NCBI RefSeq assembly: GCF_009741735.1 | Contig: NZ_WHOH01000003.1 | Location: 1,116,001 to 1,180,000 of the forward strand | Length of the DNA stretch: 64,000 bases | Source: Lentibacillus sp. JNUCC-1 | GTDB taxonomy: Bacteria; Bacillota; Bacilli; Bacillales; Amphibacillaceae | Direction: 5' to 3' | Shown here: in pieces, positions 34,498-44,023 of the stretch | Numbering within the stretch: position 1 is the stretch's first letter | How the letters are laid out: every line of letters begins with the position of its first letter | Notes under the pieces: model-generated | What the model was told of the DNA's origin: nothing | Databases searched by the model: none | What the model saw: only the letters and a program-made list of their open reading frames with translations | Program-made: the position numbers and the translations under genes

Positions 34498-35850
34498 ATG
34501 GAATTTCGTTATTTACCAATGACAGAAAAAGATAAAAAAGTAATGCTTGATACCATTGGCATCGATTCTACGGAAGAATTGTTTGCAGACATTCCGAAAA
34601 AAGTCCGGCTGGAACAAGAGATGAACTTGAAGAAACCAGCAAACGAGTATGCTTTGAAAACTGAGTTATCACGAATGGCAGCCAAGAATGTCAATTTGCA
34701 AACGCACGCCTCCTTTTTAGGAGCAGGCGTCTATGATCACTTTATCCCGTCTGTTGTTGACCATGTCATATCACGGTCAGAATTTTATACAGCTTATACA
34801 CCTTATCAACCAGAAATCTCTCAGGGCGAGCTTCAAGCTATATTCGAATTTCAGACCATGATCTCTGAGTTAACAGGCATGCCTGTTTCCAATTCTTCCA
34901 TGTATGATGGAGGAACAGCACTTGCCGAAGCCGTTAACTTAAGTGCTGCTCAAACAAAGCGCAGTAAAGTGCTTGTTTCAAAATCGATTCATCCAGAATC
35001 AAGAGCAGTCATCGAAACATATGCCAAAGGACCAAATGTTGAAATCATTGATATTGATTTGAAAAACGGTCAGACTGATCTGGATCACTTGGAGAAAGAA
35101 CTGAACGATGAAATTGCCGGTGTAGTCGTTCAATATCCAAACTTCTTCGGTCAAATTGAGCCGCTTGATAAAATTAACGAGCTGGTTAAAAACCAAAAGA
35201 AAACGATGCTTATTGTTTCAAGTAACCCACTTGCACTTGGTTATCTAGCACCACCAGGAGAATTTGGAGCAGACATCGTGGTTGGAGATACGCAAGTCTT
35301 CGGAATCCCAGCACAGTTTGGCGGACCGCATTGCGGTTATTTCGCAACAACGAAAAAGCTCATGCGTAAAGTTCCCGGTCGTCTGATCGGCGAGACCACA
35401 GATGAAGAGGGTGTGCGTGGGTATGTGCTGACACTACAGGCTAGAGAGCAACATATCCGCCGGGATAAAGCGACTTCCAACATTTGTTCCAACCAGGCCC
35501 TGAATGCTTTAGCCAGCTCGGTTGCCATGAGTTCAATCGGAAAGCACGGAATTAAAAAACTGGCTGTGCTGAACATGCAAAAAGCACGTTATGCTGCAAA
35601 ACAATTTGCAGATAAAGGGTTTGAAGTAGCATTTCAAGGTTCGTTTTTTAATGAATTTGTCATAAAGCTTCCAGGATCCGTTAAAGCTGCCAACAAAAAA
35701 CTGATTCACAAAGGGTTAATTGGCGGATATGATCTTGGTCAAGTTCATTCAGATATGGAAAACCATATGCTGGTGGCAGTGACAGAAGCACGTACAAAAG
35801 CTGACATTGACTCATTTGTAAAAGAATTGGGGGATATTTATGACAAATAA
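34498..35850 (+). CDS. gcvPA: Glycine dehydrogenase (decarboxylating) subunit 1
   Basis: A 450-residue N-terminal half of the split P protein. It begins [17 protein letters not shown] and has the family motifs [34 protein letters not shown] (given in parts), [11 protein letters not shown] and the C-terminal [21 protein letters not shown]. It does not carry the PLP lysine, which is in subunit 2, and forms a heterodimer or tetramer with it. It starts 16 bases after gcvT and overlaps gcvPB by 11 bases. Confidence 0.97.
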   Translation: MEFRYLPMTEKDKKVMLDTIGIDSTEELFADIPKKVRLEQEMNLKKPANEYALKTELSRMAAKNVNLQTHASFLGAGVYDHFIPSVVDHVISRSEFYTAYTPYQPEISQGELQAIFEFQTMISELTGMPVSNSSMYDGGTALAEAVNLSAAQTKRSKVLVSKSIHPESRAVIETYAKGPNVEIIDIDLKNGQTDLDHLEKELNDEIAGVVVQYPNFFGQIEPLDKINELVKNQKKTMLIVSSNPLALGYLAPPGEFGADIVVGDTQVFGIPAQFGGPHCGYFATTKKLMRKVPGRLIGETTDEEGVRGYVLTLQAREQHIRRDKATSNICSNQALNALASSVAMSSIGKHGIKKLAVLNMQKARYAAKQFADKGFEVAFQGSFFNEFVIKLPGSVKAANKKLIHKGLIGGYDLGQVHSDMENHMLVAVTEARTKADIDSFVKELGDIYDK

Positions 35851-37303
35851 CAACTTTCCTTTAATTTTCGAACGCAGTAAAGAAGGGAGAACGAGTTTCA
35901 GTCTTCCGGAGTTGGATGTTCCAGAACATGACCTGGATCAAGAATTGGATCAAATGTTTATTAGAAAATCGGCACCAGATTTACCAGAAGTAAGTGAGCT
36001 GGAGATTATGCGCCACTATACAGGTTTATCCAATCGAAATTATGGTGTAGACTCAGGTTTTTATCCACTTGGTTCATGTACGATGAAATATAACCCTAAA
36101 ATAAACGAAGATGTTGCACGCCTGCCTGGATTCAGTCATATTCATCCGCATCAGGATGAAGAGAGTGTTCAGGGTGCACTGGAAATGATGTATGATCTGC
36201 AAACTTCATTATGTGAGCTTACTGGCATGCATGAAGTCTCCCTCCAGCCAGCTGCTGGAGCGCAGGGTGAATGGGCCGGCTTAATGATGATCAGAGCGTT
36301 TCATGAAGCAAATGGTGATTATAACCGTACTAAAGTGATTGTGCCGGATTCGGCTCACGGGACCAACCCAGCATCAGCAAGTGTTGCAGGCTTTGATGCT
36401 GTTACGGTTAAGTCCAATGAGCGGGGACTCGTTGATCTCGAACACCTGAAAGAAGTGGTTGGGGACGATACAGCAGCCCTTATGCTGACGAATCCTAACA
36501 CACTCGGACTATTTGAAACTGAAATTCTTGAGATGGAAAAGATTATCCATGATGCAGGCGGTAAGATTTATTATGACGGCGCCAATTTGAATGCCATTAT
36601 GGGCTATGCAAGACCAGGCGATATGGGCTTTGATGTTGTCCACTTAAACTTGCATAAGACGTTCACAGGTCCCCATGGTGGGGGTGGACCAGGCTCAGGT
36701 CCAATAGGTGTTAATGAGGAACTTGCTCCTTTTCTGCCTAAACCGTTACTCGTCAAAAAAGAAGATCAGTTTATGTTCGATTATGATCGTCCAAAATCCA
36801 TTGGTCGTATCAAACCTTATTACGGGAATTTCGGCATATATCTGCGGGCCTATACCTATATTCGCACGATGGGAGCAGAAGGCCTTAAAAAAGCAAGTGA
36901 GTATGCTGTGTTGAATGCGAATTATATGATGCGGAAATTAGAGGGTACTTATGTACTGCCATATGATCAGCATTGCATGCATGAATTTGTCCTATCGGGC
37001 AAAAATCAGAAGAAATTGGGCGTTCGGACATTGGACATTGCCAAGCGACTTCTCGATTATGGCTACCATCCGCCAACGATTTATTTCCCGCTAAATGTGG
37101 AAGAGGCATTAATGGTAGAGCCTACTGAAACTGAATCTAAAGAAACCCTGGATGGTTTCATTGACACAATGATTAAAATAGCTGAGGAAACAGAGAACGA
37201 TCCTGAATTGGTTCAGGAAGCACCTCATACAACTGTTGTTAAACGAATGGATGAAACGACAGCTGCGCGGAAGCCAATCCTTCGCTATGAAAGAGATAAT
37301 TAA
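35840..37303 (+). CDS. gcvPB: Glycine dehydrogenase (decarboxylating) subunit 2
   Basis: A 487-residue PLP-binding half of the P protein. The PLP lysine lies in [19 protein letters not shown], and [10 protein letters not shown] and [11 protein letters not shown] are further active-site motifs. Together with subunit 1 it decarboxylates glycine and transfers the aminomethyl group to H-protein lipoate. It overlaps gcvPA. The stop codon is followed immediately by a structured repeat and a terminator, which end the operon. Confidence 0.97.
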   Translation: MTNNNFPLIFERSKEGRTSFSLPELDVPEHDLDQELDQMFIRKSAPDLPEVSELEIMRHYTGLSNRNYGVDSGFYPLGSCTMKYNPKINEDVARLPGFSHIHPHQDEESVQGALEMMYDLQTSLCELTGMHEVSLQPAAGAQGEWAGLMMIRAFHEANGDYNRTKVIVPDSAHGTNPASASVAGFDAVTVKSNERGLVDLEHLKEVVGDDTAALMLTNPNTLGLFETEILEMEKIIHDAGGKIYYDGANLNAIMGYARPGDMGFDVVHLNLHKTFTGPHGGGGPGSGPIGVNEELAPFLPKPLLVKKEDQFMFDYDRPKSIGRIKPYYGNFGIYLRAYTYIRTMGAEGLKKASEYAVLNANYMMRKLEGTYVLPYDQHCMHEFVLSGKNQKKLGVRTLDIAKRLLDYGYHPPTIYFPLNVEEALMVEPTETESKETLDGFIDTMIKIAEETENDPELVQEAPHTTVVKRMDETTAARKPILRYERDN

Positions 37304-37479
37304 GGAACAAAAGCGAAAGCGCCTTGATCATCCCCGAAAATCATAAGCAAGAACGCGCAGTGGCGGTCTTGGCCACGTAGCGGTATTGCTTATGACTCGA
37401 GGGGGCAGGCGTTGGAGCTGGACATGGCCCTTGGCAATGTTTATTAACAGCTCAGATATTTTATAATTTCCTAAGCAAC
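37304..37479. repeat. Structured intergenic repeat, copy B (3' UTR element)
   Basis: This 176-bp element is homologous to 23482-23654. It begins with the base after the gcvPB stop and ends just before the terminator. Copy B folds convincingly on paper: agcgcct with aggcgtt, ccccgaaaatcataagcaa with ttgcttatgactcgagggg, and inner gtggc/gccac. A second hairpin is closed by gagctg/cagctc. No ORF is conserved between copies. Confidence 0.82.
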
Positions 37480-37485
37480 AATAAG

Positions 37486-37520
37486 AGAGATGGCCGGCAA
37501 AATGCCGGCCATCTCTTTTG
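37486..37520. terminator. Bidirectional terminator between gcvPB and yqhL
   Basis: A 14-bp perfect stem agagatggccggca (37486-37499) with tgccggccatctct (37503-37516), 3-base loop and T-tract. Confidence 0.93.
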
Positions 37521-37541
37521 AATTCAGAAGGAAAACCTGTA

Positions 37542-37907
37542 TTATTTAACTTTTCCAGTCCATTTTTTAAATCCGCCTTTAAGCTGATTAATATCCTGGT
37601 AACCCTTTTTTCTTAGCAACTGGGCTGCTCTAGCTGAACGGGAGCCGCCTTGACAATACAAATAAACAGGCTTATCTTTTCGTAGTTCAACCAAACGCTG
37701 TTTCATCTGAGTGAGCGGTATGTTTCTTGCTCCCAGAATATGTCCTTTTTCAAATTCCTGTGGTTCTCTGACATCAATCAGCTGGGCTTTACGATAACCT
37801 TCTTTAAATTGTTCTTCTGTTAACACTTTCAAATACGAGCGTTGTCTATAGTAACGGAATATGCTAAATCCGACCAATATGACAAGAATAATAACAAGTA
37901 CTTCCAT
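37542..37907 (-). CDS. yqhL: Rhodanese-like domain protein YqhL
   Basis: A 121-residue protein with an N-terminal membrane anchor (VLVIILVILVGFSIFRYY) and one rhodanese domain. The active-site loop is CQGGSRSARAA with the catalytic Cys after LYC, and the domain also shows LIDVREPQEFEKGHILGARNIP. It may carry persulfide sulfur at the membrane; the substrate is unknown. The RBS is acggggat. It is convergent with the gcv operon. Confidence 0.9.
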   Translation of the reverse strand: MEVLVIILVILVGFSIFRYYRQRSYLKVLTEEQFKEGYRKAQLIDVREPQEFEKGHILGARNIPLTQMKQRLVELRKDKPVYLYCQGGSRSARAAQLLRKKGYQDINQLKGGFKKWTGKVK

Positions 37908-38044
37908 AATATCCCCGTCTTCTTAATCATTTACTTCTCTATTATATGACCATTACAATATTTTTTCAAAGAAAATTTTTTACTGATAAAAAAGACGTAA
38001 ATCTGCTATAATGGTGTGGTGCATAAAAAAAACTTACTGTATGT

Positions 38045-38120
38045 TTGACAAGCATTGGTTTTATGGTCTAATATCTATATGTAGTATCTACGTATGAATT
38101 TTAAACACAATATATTGTTT
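38045..38120 (+). promoter_or_regulatory. nrdJ promoter with two NrdR-box-like operators
   Basis: TTGACA (38045-38050), 18-base spacer and TAATAT (38069-38074) form a sigma-A promoter. Two 16-base palindromes resembling the NrdR box lie at 38072-38087 (tatctatatgtagtat), overlapping the -10, and at 38105-38120 (acacaatatattgttt). Their starts are 33 bases apart, about three helical turns, the arrangement usual for the repressor NrdR. Confidence 0.72.
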
Positions 38121-38158
38121 TTTTAATTGATTGTTTTCAGATAAAGGGAGGGGTACCA

Positions 38159-40714
38159 TTGTCAGTTGTGACAAAGGAATTAAGCAAAATTAATATTAAT
38201 GCTTTAAATGAAGATATCGCGCATTTTCCGCAAGTATTTCCTATTACGGAGGATATGTCTTTAACACATAAAGGCGTATCCCGACTTGTAATGTTGGATC
38301 GCTATGCTTTTAAAGACACAGAAAAAAAGACTCTTAAAACAGGGGATTTTGTTGTGTTGACAGTTAAAGATGATCCAAAATTCCCTGCACGCGGGTATGG
38401 GATCATTCAGTCTGTGGACCGAAAGACACAGAAAGCTACAATTGAAGTGGATGAAGAATTCCGCTCTATTCTGGATCCGAGTGAAGGTGAAACAGGATTG
38501 ATCACACGCGGACTGGATGTTATTGATAAGCCATTGGAAATTTTTTATGAACAAATTGCTATGCGCAATGCAAAAGGTCTCTCAGAAGTGGAAGAGACTG
38601 AAGATAAACAGCACATGTGGCAGGAGCGCTTTTCTCAAGAACTAAAAGACTTGAATTTCATACCGGCAGGGCGTGTATTATACGGTGCCGGGTCTCATAC
38701 AGATGTTACTTATTTCAACTGCTATGTTATGCCTTATATTCGGGACTCCCGAGAAGGAATTTCTGATCACCGTAAGCAAGTTATGGAGATTATGTCAAGA
38801 GGGGGCGGTGTCGGCACAAATGGTTCCACTCTGCGGCCTCGAAACACACTGGCAAAGGGTGTGAATGGGAAGTCATCTGGTTCAGTTTCCTGGCTCGATG
38901 ATATTGCAAAACTGACCCATCTGGTTGAACAAGGTGGAAGCCGCAGAGGCGCGCAGATGATTATGCTTGTTGATTCCCACCCTGATATTATTGAATTTAT
39001 TATTTCTAAAATGCAAAATCCGCGGATACTTCGGTATTTGGCTGAGAACACAACTGATGATCAGATCAAACGTCTGGCTCATGAAAAACTTAAATTTACC
39101 CCATTGTCTGAGACTGAAATGGACCTTTATCAAAGCATTGTAAATTATAAGCACATCCCCGGCCAAGGCGGATTCACGCGAGAGGCAATTCAAGAAGCTG
39201 AAAGCAAACTAAGAACTGGAGGAACGTACTCTGTTCATCAACCCGAATTCTTAACGGGGGCCAATATATCTGTCTGTTTGACAAGTGATTTTATGCAGGC
39301 TGTTGAAGAAGATGCGATGTACCCACTCCGTTTTCCGGATGTGGAAAATTACACCGAAGAAGAAATGGCCATTTATAATGATCAGTGGCATGAAGTCGGT
39401 GATGTTAGAAAATGGGAAGAAAAAGGATTTGCTGTCCGCACATATCGAGAAATCAAAGCACGTGAACTGTGGAAGCTGATCAACGTTTGTGCAACTTATT
39501 CTGCTGAGCCCGGAATCTTTTTTATTGATAATGCCAATGAAAAAACGAATGCCAAAGCATACGGTCAACAAGTTGTCGCTACAAACCCGTGTGGTGAACA
39601 GCCCCTGGCTCCTTTCTCTGTCTGTAATCTGGCAGCAGTTAATCTGGCAGCAATGGCTGATAAACAAACAAAACGCGTTAATTTCAATAAGTTGAAAAAG
39701 ACCGTTGAAACAGGCGTGAGAATGCAAGATAATGTCATTGACGCGACCCCTTACTTTCTTGAGGAAAATAAAAAACAAGCCTTGGGAGAGCGGCGGATTG
39801 GTCTCGGTGTTATGGGCCTCCATGATTTACTGATTTATACAGAGACTACGTACGGCTCAACAGAAGGGAATGAACTGGTAGACCAGATTTTCGAAACGAT
39901 CGCCCTTACTGCATATCGCACATCAATCGAACTGGCGAAAGAAAAAGGCAGTTTTCCGTTCTTAACTGGAGACACGAATGAAGAAACTCAAATCTTGAGA
40001 GAAAACTTTATCAATACTGGATATATGAAACAAATGCCGGACGACATCAAAGAAAACATATTGAAACATGGCATTCGTAACTCTCACTTGCTGACTGTGG
40101 CACCCACAGGAAGTACAGGGACGATGGTCGGTGTGAGTACAGGCCTGGAACCTTACTTTTCATTCTCCTACTTTAGGAGTGGGCGATTGGGTAAGTTTAT
40201 CGAAGTTAAAGCAGAAATAGTTCAAGAATATCTGGACGCCCATCCCGAAGCAGACCCTGATCATTTGCCTGAATGGTTTGTTTCCGCAATGGAATTGTCC
40301 CCTGAAGCACATGCAGATACGCAATGTGTTATTCAGAAATGGGTGGACAGCTCTATATCCAAGACTGTTAACGCTCCTCGCGGTTACACCGTTGATGAAG
40401 TCGAGCAAGTGTATCAAAGACTTTACAAAGGCGGCGCAAAAGGCGGTACAGTGTACGTGGACGGCAGCAGAGATTCACAAGTTCTGACCCTGAAAGCAGA
40501 AGAGAATTCAGAACAGCTCACATTGGAGGGGACAGATCAGGAGAAACCCCATGTCGTGCTTATGGAGACAATTCATGAACTGGAAAACACGAATGTTACG
40601 GTTGGCTCCGAAATTGGTAATACATGCCCGGTATGTCGCAAAGGACATATTGAAGACCTTGGCGGATGCAATACATGTACCACATGTGGCGCACAGCTGA
40701 AATGCGGATTGTAA
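38159..40714 (+). CDS. nrdJ: Adenosylcobalamin-dependent ribonucleotide reductase (class II)
   Basis: An 851-residue enzyme that reduces ribonucleotides to deoxyribonucleotides using a B12-derived thiyl radical, independent of oxygen. Motifs are GRVLYGAGSH, YFNCYVMP (redox Cys), SRGGGVGTNGSTLRPR, NPCGEQPLAPFSVCNL (thiyl Cys), and VAPTGSTGTMVGVSTGLEP. The C-terminus carries a Cys-rich tail (CPVCRKGH and CNTCTTCGAQLKCGL) for redox relay. The start is TTG behind aagggagggg. There is no R2-type partner, as expected for class II. NrdR-like boxes in the promoter suggest control by dATP/ATP. Cobalamin supply must come from elsewhere. Confidence 0.93.
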   Translation: MSVVTKELSKININALNEDIAHFPQVFPITEDMSLTHKGVSRLVMLDRYAFKDTEKKTLKTGDFVVLTVKDDPKFPARGYGIIQSVDRKTQKATIEVDEEFRSILDPSEGETGLITRGLDVIDKPLEIFYEQIAMRNAKGLSEVEETEDKQHMWQERFSQELKDLNFIPAGRVLYGAGSHTDVTYFNCYVMPYIRDSREGISDHRKQVMEIMSRGGGVGTNGSTLRPRNTLAKGVNGKSSGSVSWLDDIAKLTHLVEQGGSRRGAQMIMLVDSHPDIIEFIISKMQNPRILRYLAENTTDDQIKRLAHEKLKFTPLSETEMDLYQSIVNYKHIPGQGGFTREAIQEAESKLRTGGTYSVHQPEFLTGANISVCLTSDFMQAVEEDAMYPLRFPDVENYTEEEMAIYNDQWHEVGDVRKWEEKGFAVRTYREIKARELWKLINVCATYSAEPGIFFIDNANEKTNAKAYGQQVVATNPCGEQPLAPFSVCNLAAVNLAAMADKQTKRVNFNKLKKTVETGVRMQDNVIDATPYFLEENKKQALGERRIGLGVMGLHDLLIYTETTYGSTEGNELVDQIFETIALTAYRTSIELAKEKGSFPFLTGDTNEETQILRENFINTGYMKQMPDDIKENILKHGIRNSHLLTVAPTGSTGTMVGVSTGLEPYFSFSYFRSGRLGKFIEVKAEIVQEYLDAHPEADPDHLPEWFVSAMELSPEAHADTQCVIQKWVDSSISKTVNAPRGYTVDEVEQVYQRLYKGGAKGGTVYVDGSRDSQVLTLKAEENSEQLTLEGTDQEKPHVVLMETIHELENTNVTVGSEIGNTCPVCRKGHIEDLGGCNTCTTCGAQLKCGL

Positions 40715-40732
40715 TAGGTTAGGTGTATATAG

Positions 40733-40771
40733 AGCCTCCAGTTGTTTTGACAAACAGCTGGAGGTCTATCT
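40733..40771 (+). terminator. nrdJ terminator
   Basis: A 13-base near-perfect stem (40735-40747 with 40752-40764, one G-T pair) with a 4-base loop; the following tract is only partly T (tctatct). Confidence 0.6.
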
Positions 40772-40867
40772 ATGTCTGGATAGCTTGTGTAACAGCTCAA
40801 ATTGCGTTATCATGAAAGTGAAACATTTTTGCGTGAGATAAAAATACGTTGAAATGAGGGAGATTAA

Positions 40868-41278
40868 ATGCCAACACCAAGTATGGAAGACTACATAGAA
40901 ATTATTTATAATTTAATTGATTCAAAAGGATATGCCCGGGTGTCCGATATAGCAGAAGCACTGGAAGTTCACCCATCCTCCGTAACTAAAATGGTCCAGA
41001 AACTGGATAGAGATCAGTACTTGGATTATGAAAAATACAGAGGCTTTGTATTGACTGATAAAGGCAATAAGATTGGTGAGCGTCTTGTATTTAGACATGA
41101 TTTACTGGAGCAGTTTTTAGGCATTATCGGAGTGAAAGAAGAAAATATTTACAATGATGTTGAAGGTATTGAGCATCATCTGAGCTGGGATTCTATTGAT
41201 CGTATTGGCGATCTTGTTCAGTATTTTAAAGAAGATGAGGGCCGTGTAAATAAACTGCGTGCCATGCATATGGAATAG
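40868..41278 (+). CDS. mntR: Manganese-responsive transcriptional regulator MntR
   Basis: A 136-residue DtxR-family repressor of manganese uptake genes. The winged helix is [45 protein letters not shown] in its usual place (residues 19-63). The Mn ligands expected in MntR are present: an N-terminal Asp (near residue 8), Glu in LLEQFL, and His/Glu in GIEHHLSW. The length equals that of B. subtilis MntR. The RBS gaggga lies 6 bases before the ATG. It is a single gene. Confidence 0.95.
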   Translation: MPTPSMEDYIEIIYNLIDSKGYARVSDIAEALEVHPSSVTKMVQKLDRDQYLDYEKYRGFVLTDKGNKIGERLVFRHDLLEQFLGIIGVKEENIYNDVEGIEHHLSWDSIDRIGDLVQYFKEDEGRVNKLRAMHME

Positions 41279-41367
41279 GTCGCGTTCTGTTAGCCTTTAA
41301 ACATTTATGGTTCTATCTCCATACTCACTTGCTTATGCATGTAGTATAAGGTGAGGAGGGGATAGAA

Positions 41368-42252
41368 GTGCGGATCGATGTTGTTTTTTCAGGAGGTGGA
41401 GTGAAGGCCTATGCATTTATGGGGACGCTTAACCGACTGAAGGAAGCTGATCTGGAGCCTGTTCGAGTGGCAGGTACATCCGCCGGTGCGATTATAGCTG
41501 GGCTGGTGGCAGCCGGATACGACAATAAGTCCATACAACAAATGGCATTTGACATTGATCTTAAAGAGTTTCTTGATGCCCCTCCTTTGACGCAATATCT
41601 GCCATTCACAAAGTGGGCTTTATTATACTTTAAAATGGGTCTCTATCGGGGTGTGAAACTGGAAAAATGGCTTTATGATGTTCTGAGTGAAAAAGGGGTC
41701 TATACCTTCAAAGACATTCCTGCCGGCCATTTGAAAATGGTCGTGAGTGATCTCTCAAGAGAAAAGCTGATCGTCATTCCGGATGATTTGCTCACTGTTT
41801 ATGGAATCCGGCCTGAGGAGTTTTCTGTTGCCACTGCCATTCGGATGAGTGCAGGATTTCCTTATTTTTTTATGCCTAAAAAACTGATGGGAACAGATCA
41901 TTGTGAAAGTGTGATTGTCGATGGGGGATTGCTTAGTAACTTCCCATTATGGATTTTTGGAAACGGGAAAGTGAAAAAGCTTCGGCCGGTTCTCGGGGTT
42001 CAATTGACGGATCAAGATCCACCGATGACGACCATATCAAATGCTACCCATATGCTTCGGTCGTTTTTTACAACGATGAAAGAGGCGCATGATACACGGT
42101 ACATTGATCAATCACACGTCAATAACATTATACATATTCCAGTTGAACATATTGAGGCAGTTGATATGAAAGTCAGTAAAGAAGTAAAACAGCGCTTGGT
42201 CGACAAGGGATACCAGGAAGCTGATCACTTTTTGAAACATTGGTCAACTTAA
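41368..42252 (+). CDS. yqhO: Patatin-like phospholipase YqhO
   Basis: A 294-residue patatin-family lipid acyl hydrolase. The oxyanion-hole motif is SGGGVKAYAFMGTL at residues 8-21, the nucleophile is in GTSAGAI, and the Asp of the dyad is in IVDGGLLSNFP. No signal peptide is seen, so it should act inside the cell. The start is GTG behind gaggagggg. Substrate is unknown. It follows mntR by 89 bp as in B. subtilis. Confidence 0.92.
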   Translation: MRIDVVFSGGGVKAYAFMGTLNRLKEADLEPVRVAGTSAGAIIAGLVAAGYDNKSIQQMAFDIDLKEFLDAPPLTQYLPFTKWALLYFKMGLYRGVKLEKWLYDVLSEKGVYTFKDIPAGHLKMVVSDLSREKLIVIPDDLLTVYGIRPEEFSVATAIRMSAGFPYFFMPKKLMGTDHCESVIVDGGLLSNFPLWIFGNGKVKKLRPVLGVQLTDQDPPMTTISNATHMLRSFFTTMKEAHDTRYIDQSHVNNIIHIPVEHIEAVDMKVSKEVKQRLVDKGYQEADHFLKHWST

Positions 42253-42262
42253 TACATTGAAC

Positions 42263-42299
42263 AAAAAAACGAGCCCATTAATTTGAGGCTCGTTTTTTG
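42263..42299. terminator. Bidirectional terminator between yqhO and yqhP
   Basis: A 12-bp stem (42264-42275 with 42287-42298) made of an A-run, cgagcc, and its complement with a T-run. It overlaps the 3' end of yqhP. Confidence 0.9.
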
Positions 42300-42655
42300 C
42301 TTTTGGATTTATTTCCTTCTATAACGCGCAAATGACTCGTGCGTTTTTTAGAAGGACGCTTTTGTTTTGATGATGATTGTTTGCGTACTGCTTTTTGATA
42401 ATTACTTTTTTGTTCTTGATTGTACTTCTGTCTAGATTGTTTTACGGCTTGTTTATACTTCTTTGTCTCATCCGAATTTGTCCGTTTTCGAACAAACACA
42501 AAGTAGAAAGCACCCAGAAACAATGCCCCCATACCGACCATGAAAACAATTTGAGTCAGAAAACGAGAGGTGTTGCCAACTAATTGGGTAATTAACCCGA
42601 CTGCCGCGAGTCCGATTATAAAATAGACAACTAAGGATACGCCACGGTTCTTCAT
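42278..42655 (-). CDS. yqhP: SA1362/YqhP family membrane protein
   Basis: About 125 residues. Two membrane helices at the N-terminus (LVVYFIIGLAAVGLITQLV and FLTQIVFMVGMGALFLGAFYFVFV) are followed by a very basic, Lys/Ser/Gln-rich tail that includes HLRVIEGNKSK. This is the SA1362-like family, function unknown. The ATG at 42655 is preferred to GTG 42664 because aaagggtgag lies 3-9 bases upstream. Its last codons form part of the shared terminator. Confidence 0.82.
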   Translation of the reverse strand: MKNRGVSLVVYFIIGLAAVGLITQLVGNTSRFLTQIVFMVGMGALFLGAFYFVFVRKRTNSDETKKYKQAVKQSRQKYNQEQKSNYQKAVRKQSSSKQKRPSKKRTSHLRVIEGNKSKSKKRASN

Positions 42656-42954
42656 TCTGCTCACCCTTTCCGGTTATGAGTTCGCCAAAAGTGCATTAAT
42701 AACAGTAACTATATTCATATTGTCTTAAAACCCTCTATATTATACGCATTTCTTATTTTATTCTATCATGAAAGGCCGCTTTGAATCATGTAATTGCTTT
42801 GTTTTGAAGAATCCTGAACAGAAAAAATGATTATTATATATATTTTACCCTGCAAGGAGCGTAGTAAACACGTTATTTATGTATAAACCGATGTCTGTAT
42901 ATGAACACTAATGCTGTGGCTTCATATTAAATATTTAAGCTGAGGTGTATTACT

Positions 42955-43485
42955 ATGGCTATGTCAAAACCGAACCAGCTCGAACAAAACAAACAGGAAG
43001 ATCAAATGACGCTTATGTCCCGTTCACTTTTAACTGGCTTCATTGGAGGCGTTTTATGGAGCTTATTTGGTGTTGTGTTTTATTACTTTAATTTTACGGA
43101 AGTTTCGCCTCGAGCATTTCTTCTTCGGTCCTGGCTCAGTAAAGAGTGGACAAGCACATGGCTTGGAGATCTCCTTTCTGTTTTGATGGTAGGTATCATC
43201 TCTTTGGGGACGGCACTTGTCTACTACGGGCTGTTGAGGAAAATGAATACGTTATGGGCGGGAGTCGCATATGGTGCAATCCTGTGGGGGGTTGTCTTCT
43301 ACGTACTTAACCCTATTTTCACTAATATCCCTTTATTGGCTGATATGAGCAAAGAGACCATTGTCTCCACACTATGTCTTTTCATACTTTACGGAACGTT
43401 TGTCGGATATTCTATTTCATATGATTATAAAGATACAAACCTTAGAATCATGAAAGAGAAAAAGGAAAACACTTCAACCGAATGA
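42955..43485 (+). CDS. yqhR: YqhR family membrane protein
   Basis: A 176-residue protein with four membrane segments (GFIGGVLWSLFGVVFYYF, LLSVLMVGIISLGTALVYYGLL, LWAGVAYGAILWGVVFYVL and TLCLFILYGTFVGYSISY). It matches the YqhR family of spore formers, function unknown. Upstream, GTATA (42881-42885), 18 bases and AACACTA (42904-42910) weakly resemble a sigma-G/F promoter (two mismatches in the -10). The 290-bp region before it otherwise shows no gene. The RBS is ctgaggtg. Confidence 0.82.
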   Translation: MAMSKPNQLEQNKQEDQMTLMSRSLLTGFIGGVLWSLFGVVFYYFNFTEVSPRAFLLRSWLSKEWTSTWLGDLLSVLMVGIISLGTALVYYGLLRKMNTLWAGVAYGAILWGVVFYVLNPIFTNIPLLADMSKETIVSTLCLFILYGTFVGYSISYDYKDTNLRIMKEKKENTSTE

Positions 43486-43558
43486 CTATTATTATTAAAA
43501 ACCCCTGATATATGATAAACTGAAAAAAGCCATATTTTGTCTGGGGGAATGAGTCGAA

Positions 43559-44023
43559 TTGAATCGATTACTGATGCTGAATGGGCCAAATCTGAATCTT
43601 CTCGGTGCTCGGGAAAAAGATATTTATGGAACACAGACACTTGCCGATATTGAAAGTGCTGTTAAGGAAACTGTTTTACAGGCAGGTTATGACATAGATT
43701 GTTTTCAGTCCAATCATGAAGGTGAGCTCATTGATCTACTTCATCAGGGGAACGGGGTATATGAAGGGATCATTTTTAATCCTGGTGCGTTCACCCATAC
43801 GAGTATCGCCTTACGAGATGCGATCGCTGCGATTGATGTTCCAGTCATCGAAGTTCACCTGTCAAACGTTTATGCCCGGGAAGCCTTTCGCCATACTTCT
43901 GTACTGGCGCCTGTATGTATGGGACAGATTACAGGCTTGGGACCCGAGGGGTATCATCTGGCCGCAAAGGCATTAATGCACGTAAAGGGGAGGAGAGAAT
44001 TCAATGTCAACACAAAAAATTGA
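43559..44023 (+). CDS. aroQ: 3-Dehydroquinate dehydratase, type II
   Basis: A 154-residue dodecameric enzyme of the shikimate pathway, converting 3-dehydroquinate to 3-dehydroshikimate. The active-site Tyr is in REKDIYGTQTL, the substrate Asn/His loop is FNPGAFTHTSIAL and the second His is in IEVHLSNVYAREAFRH. The start is TTG 43559, 9 bases after ctggggg; it gives MNRLLMLNGPNLNLLG, the family N-terminus. It overlaps the following aminopeptidase gene by 20 bases. Confidence 0.95.
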   Translation: MNRLLMLNGPNLNLLGAREKDIYGTQTLADIESAVKETVLQAGYDIDCFQSNHEGELIDLLHQGNGVYEGIIFNPGAFTHTSIALRDAIAAIDVPVIEVHLSNVYAREAFRHTSVLAPVCMGQITGLGPEGYHLAAKALMHVKGRREFNVNTKN

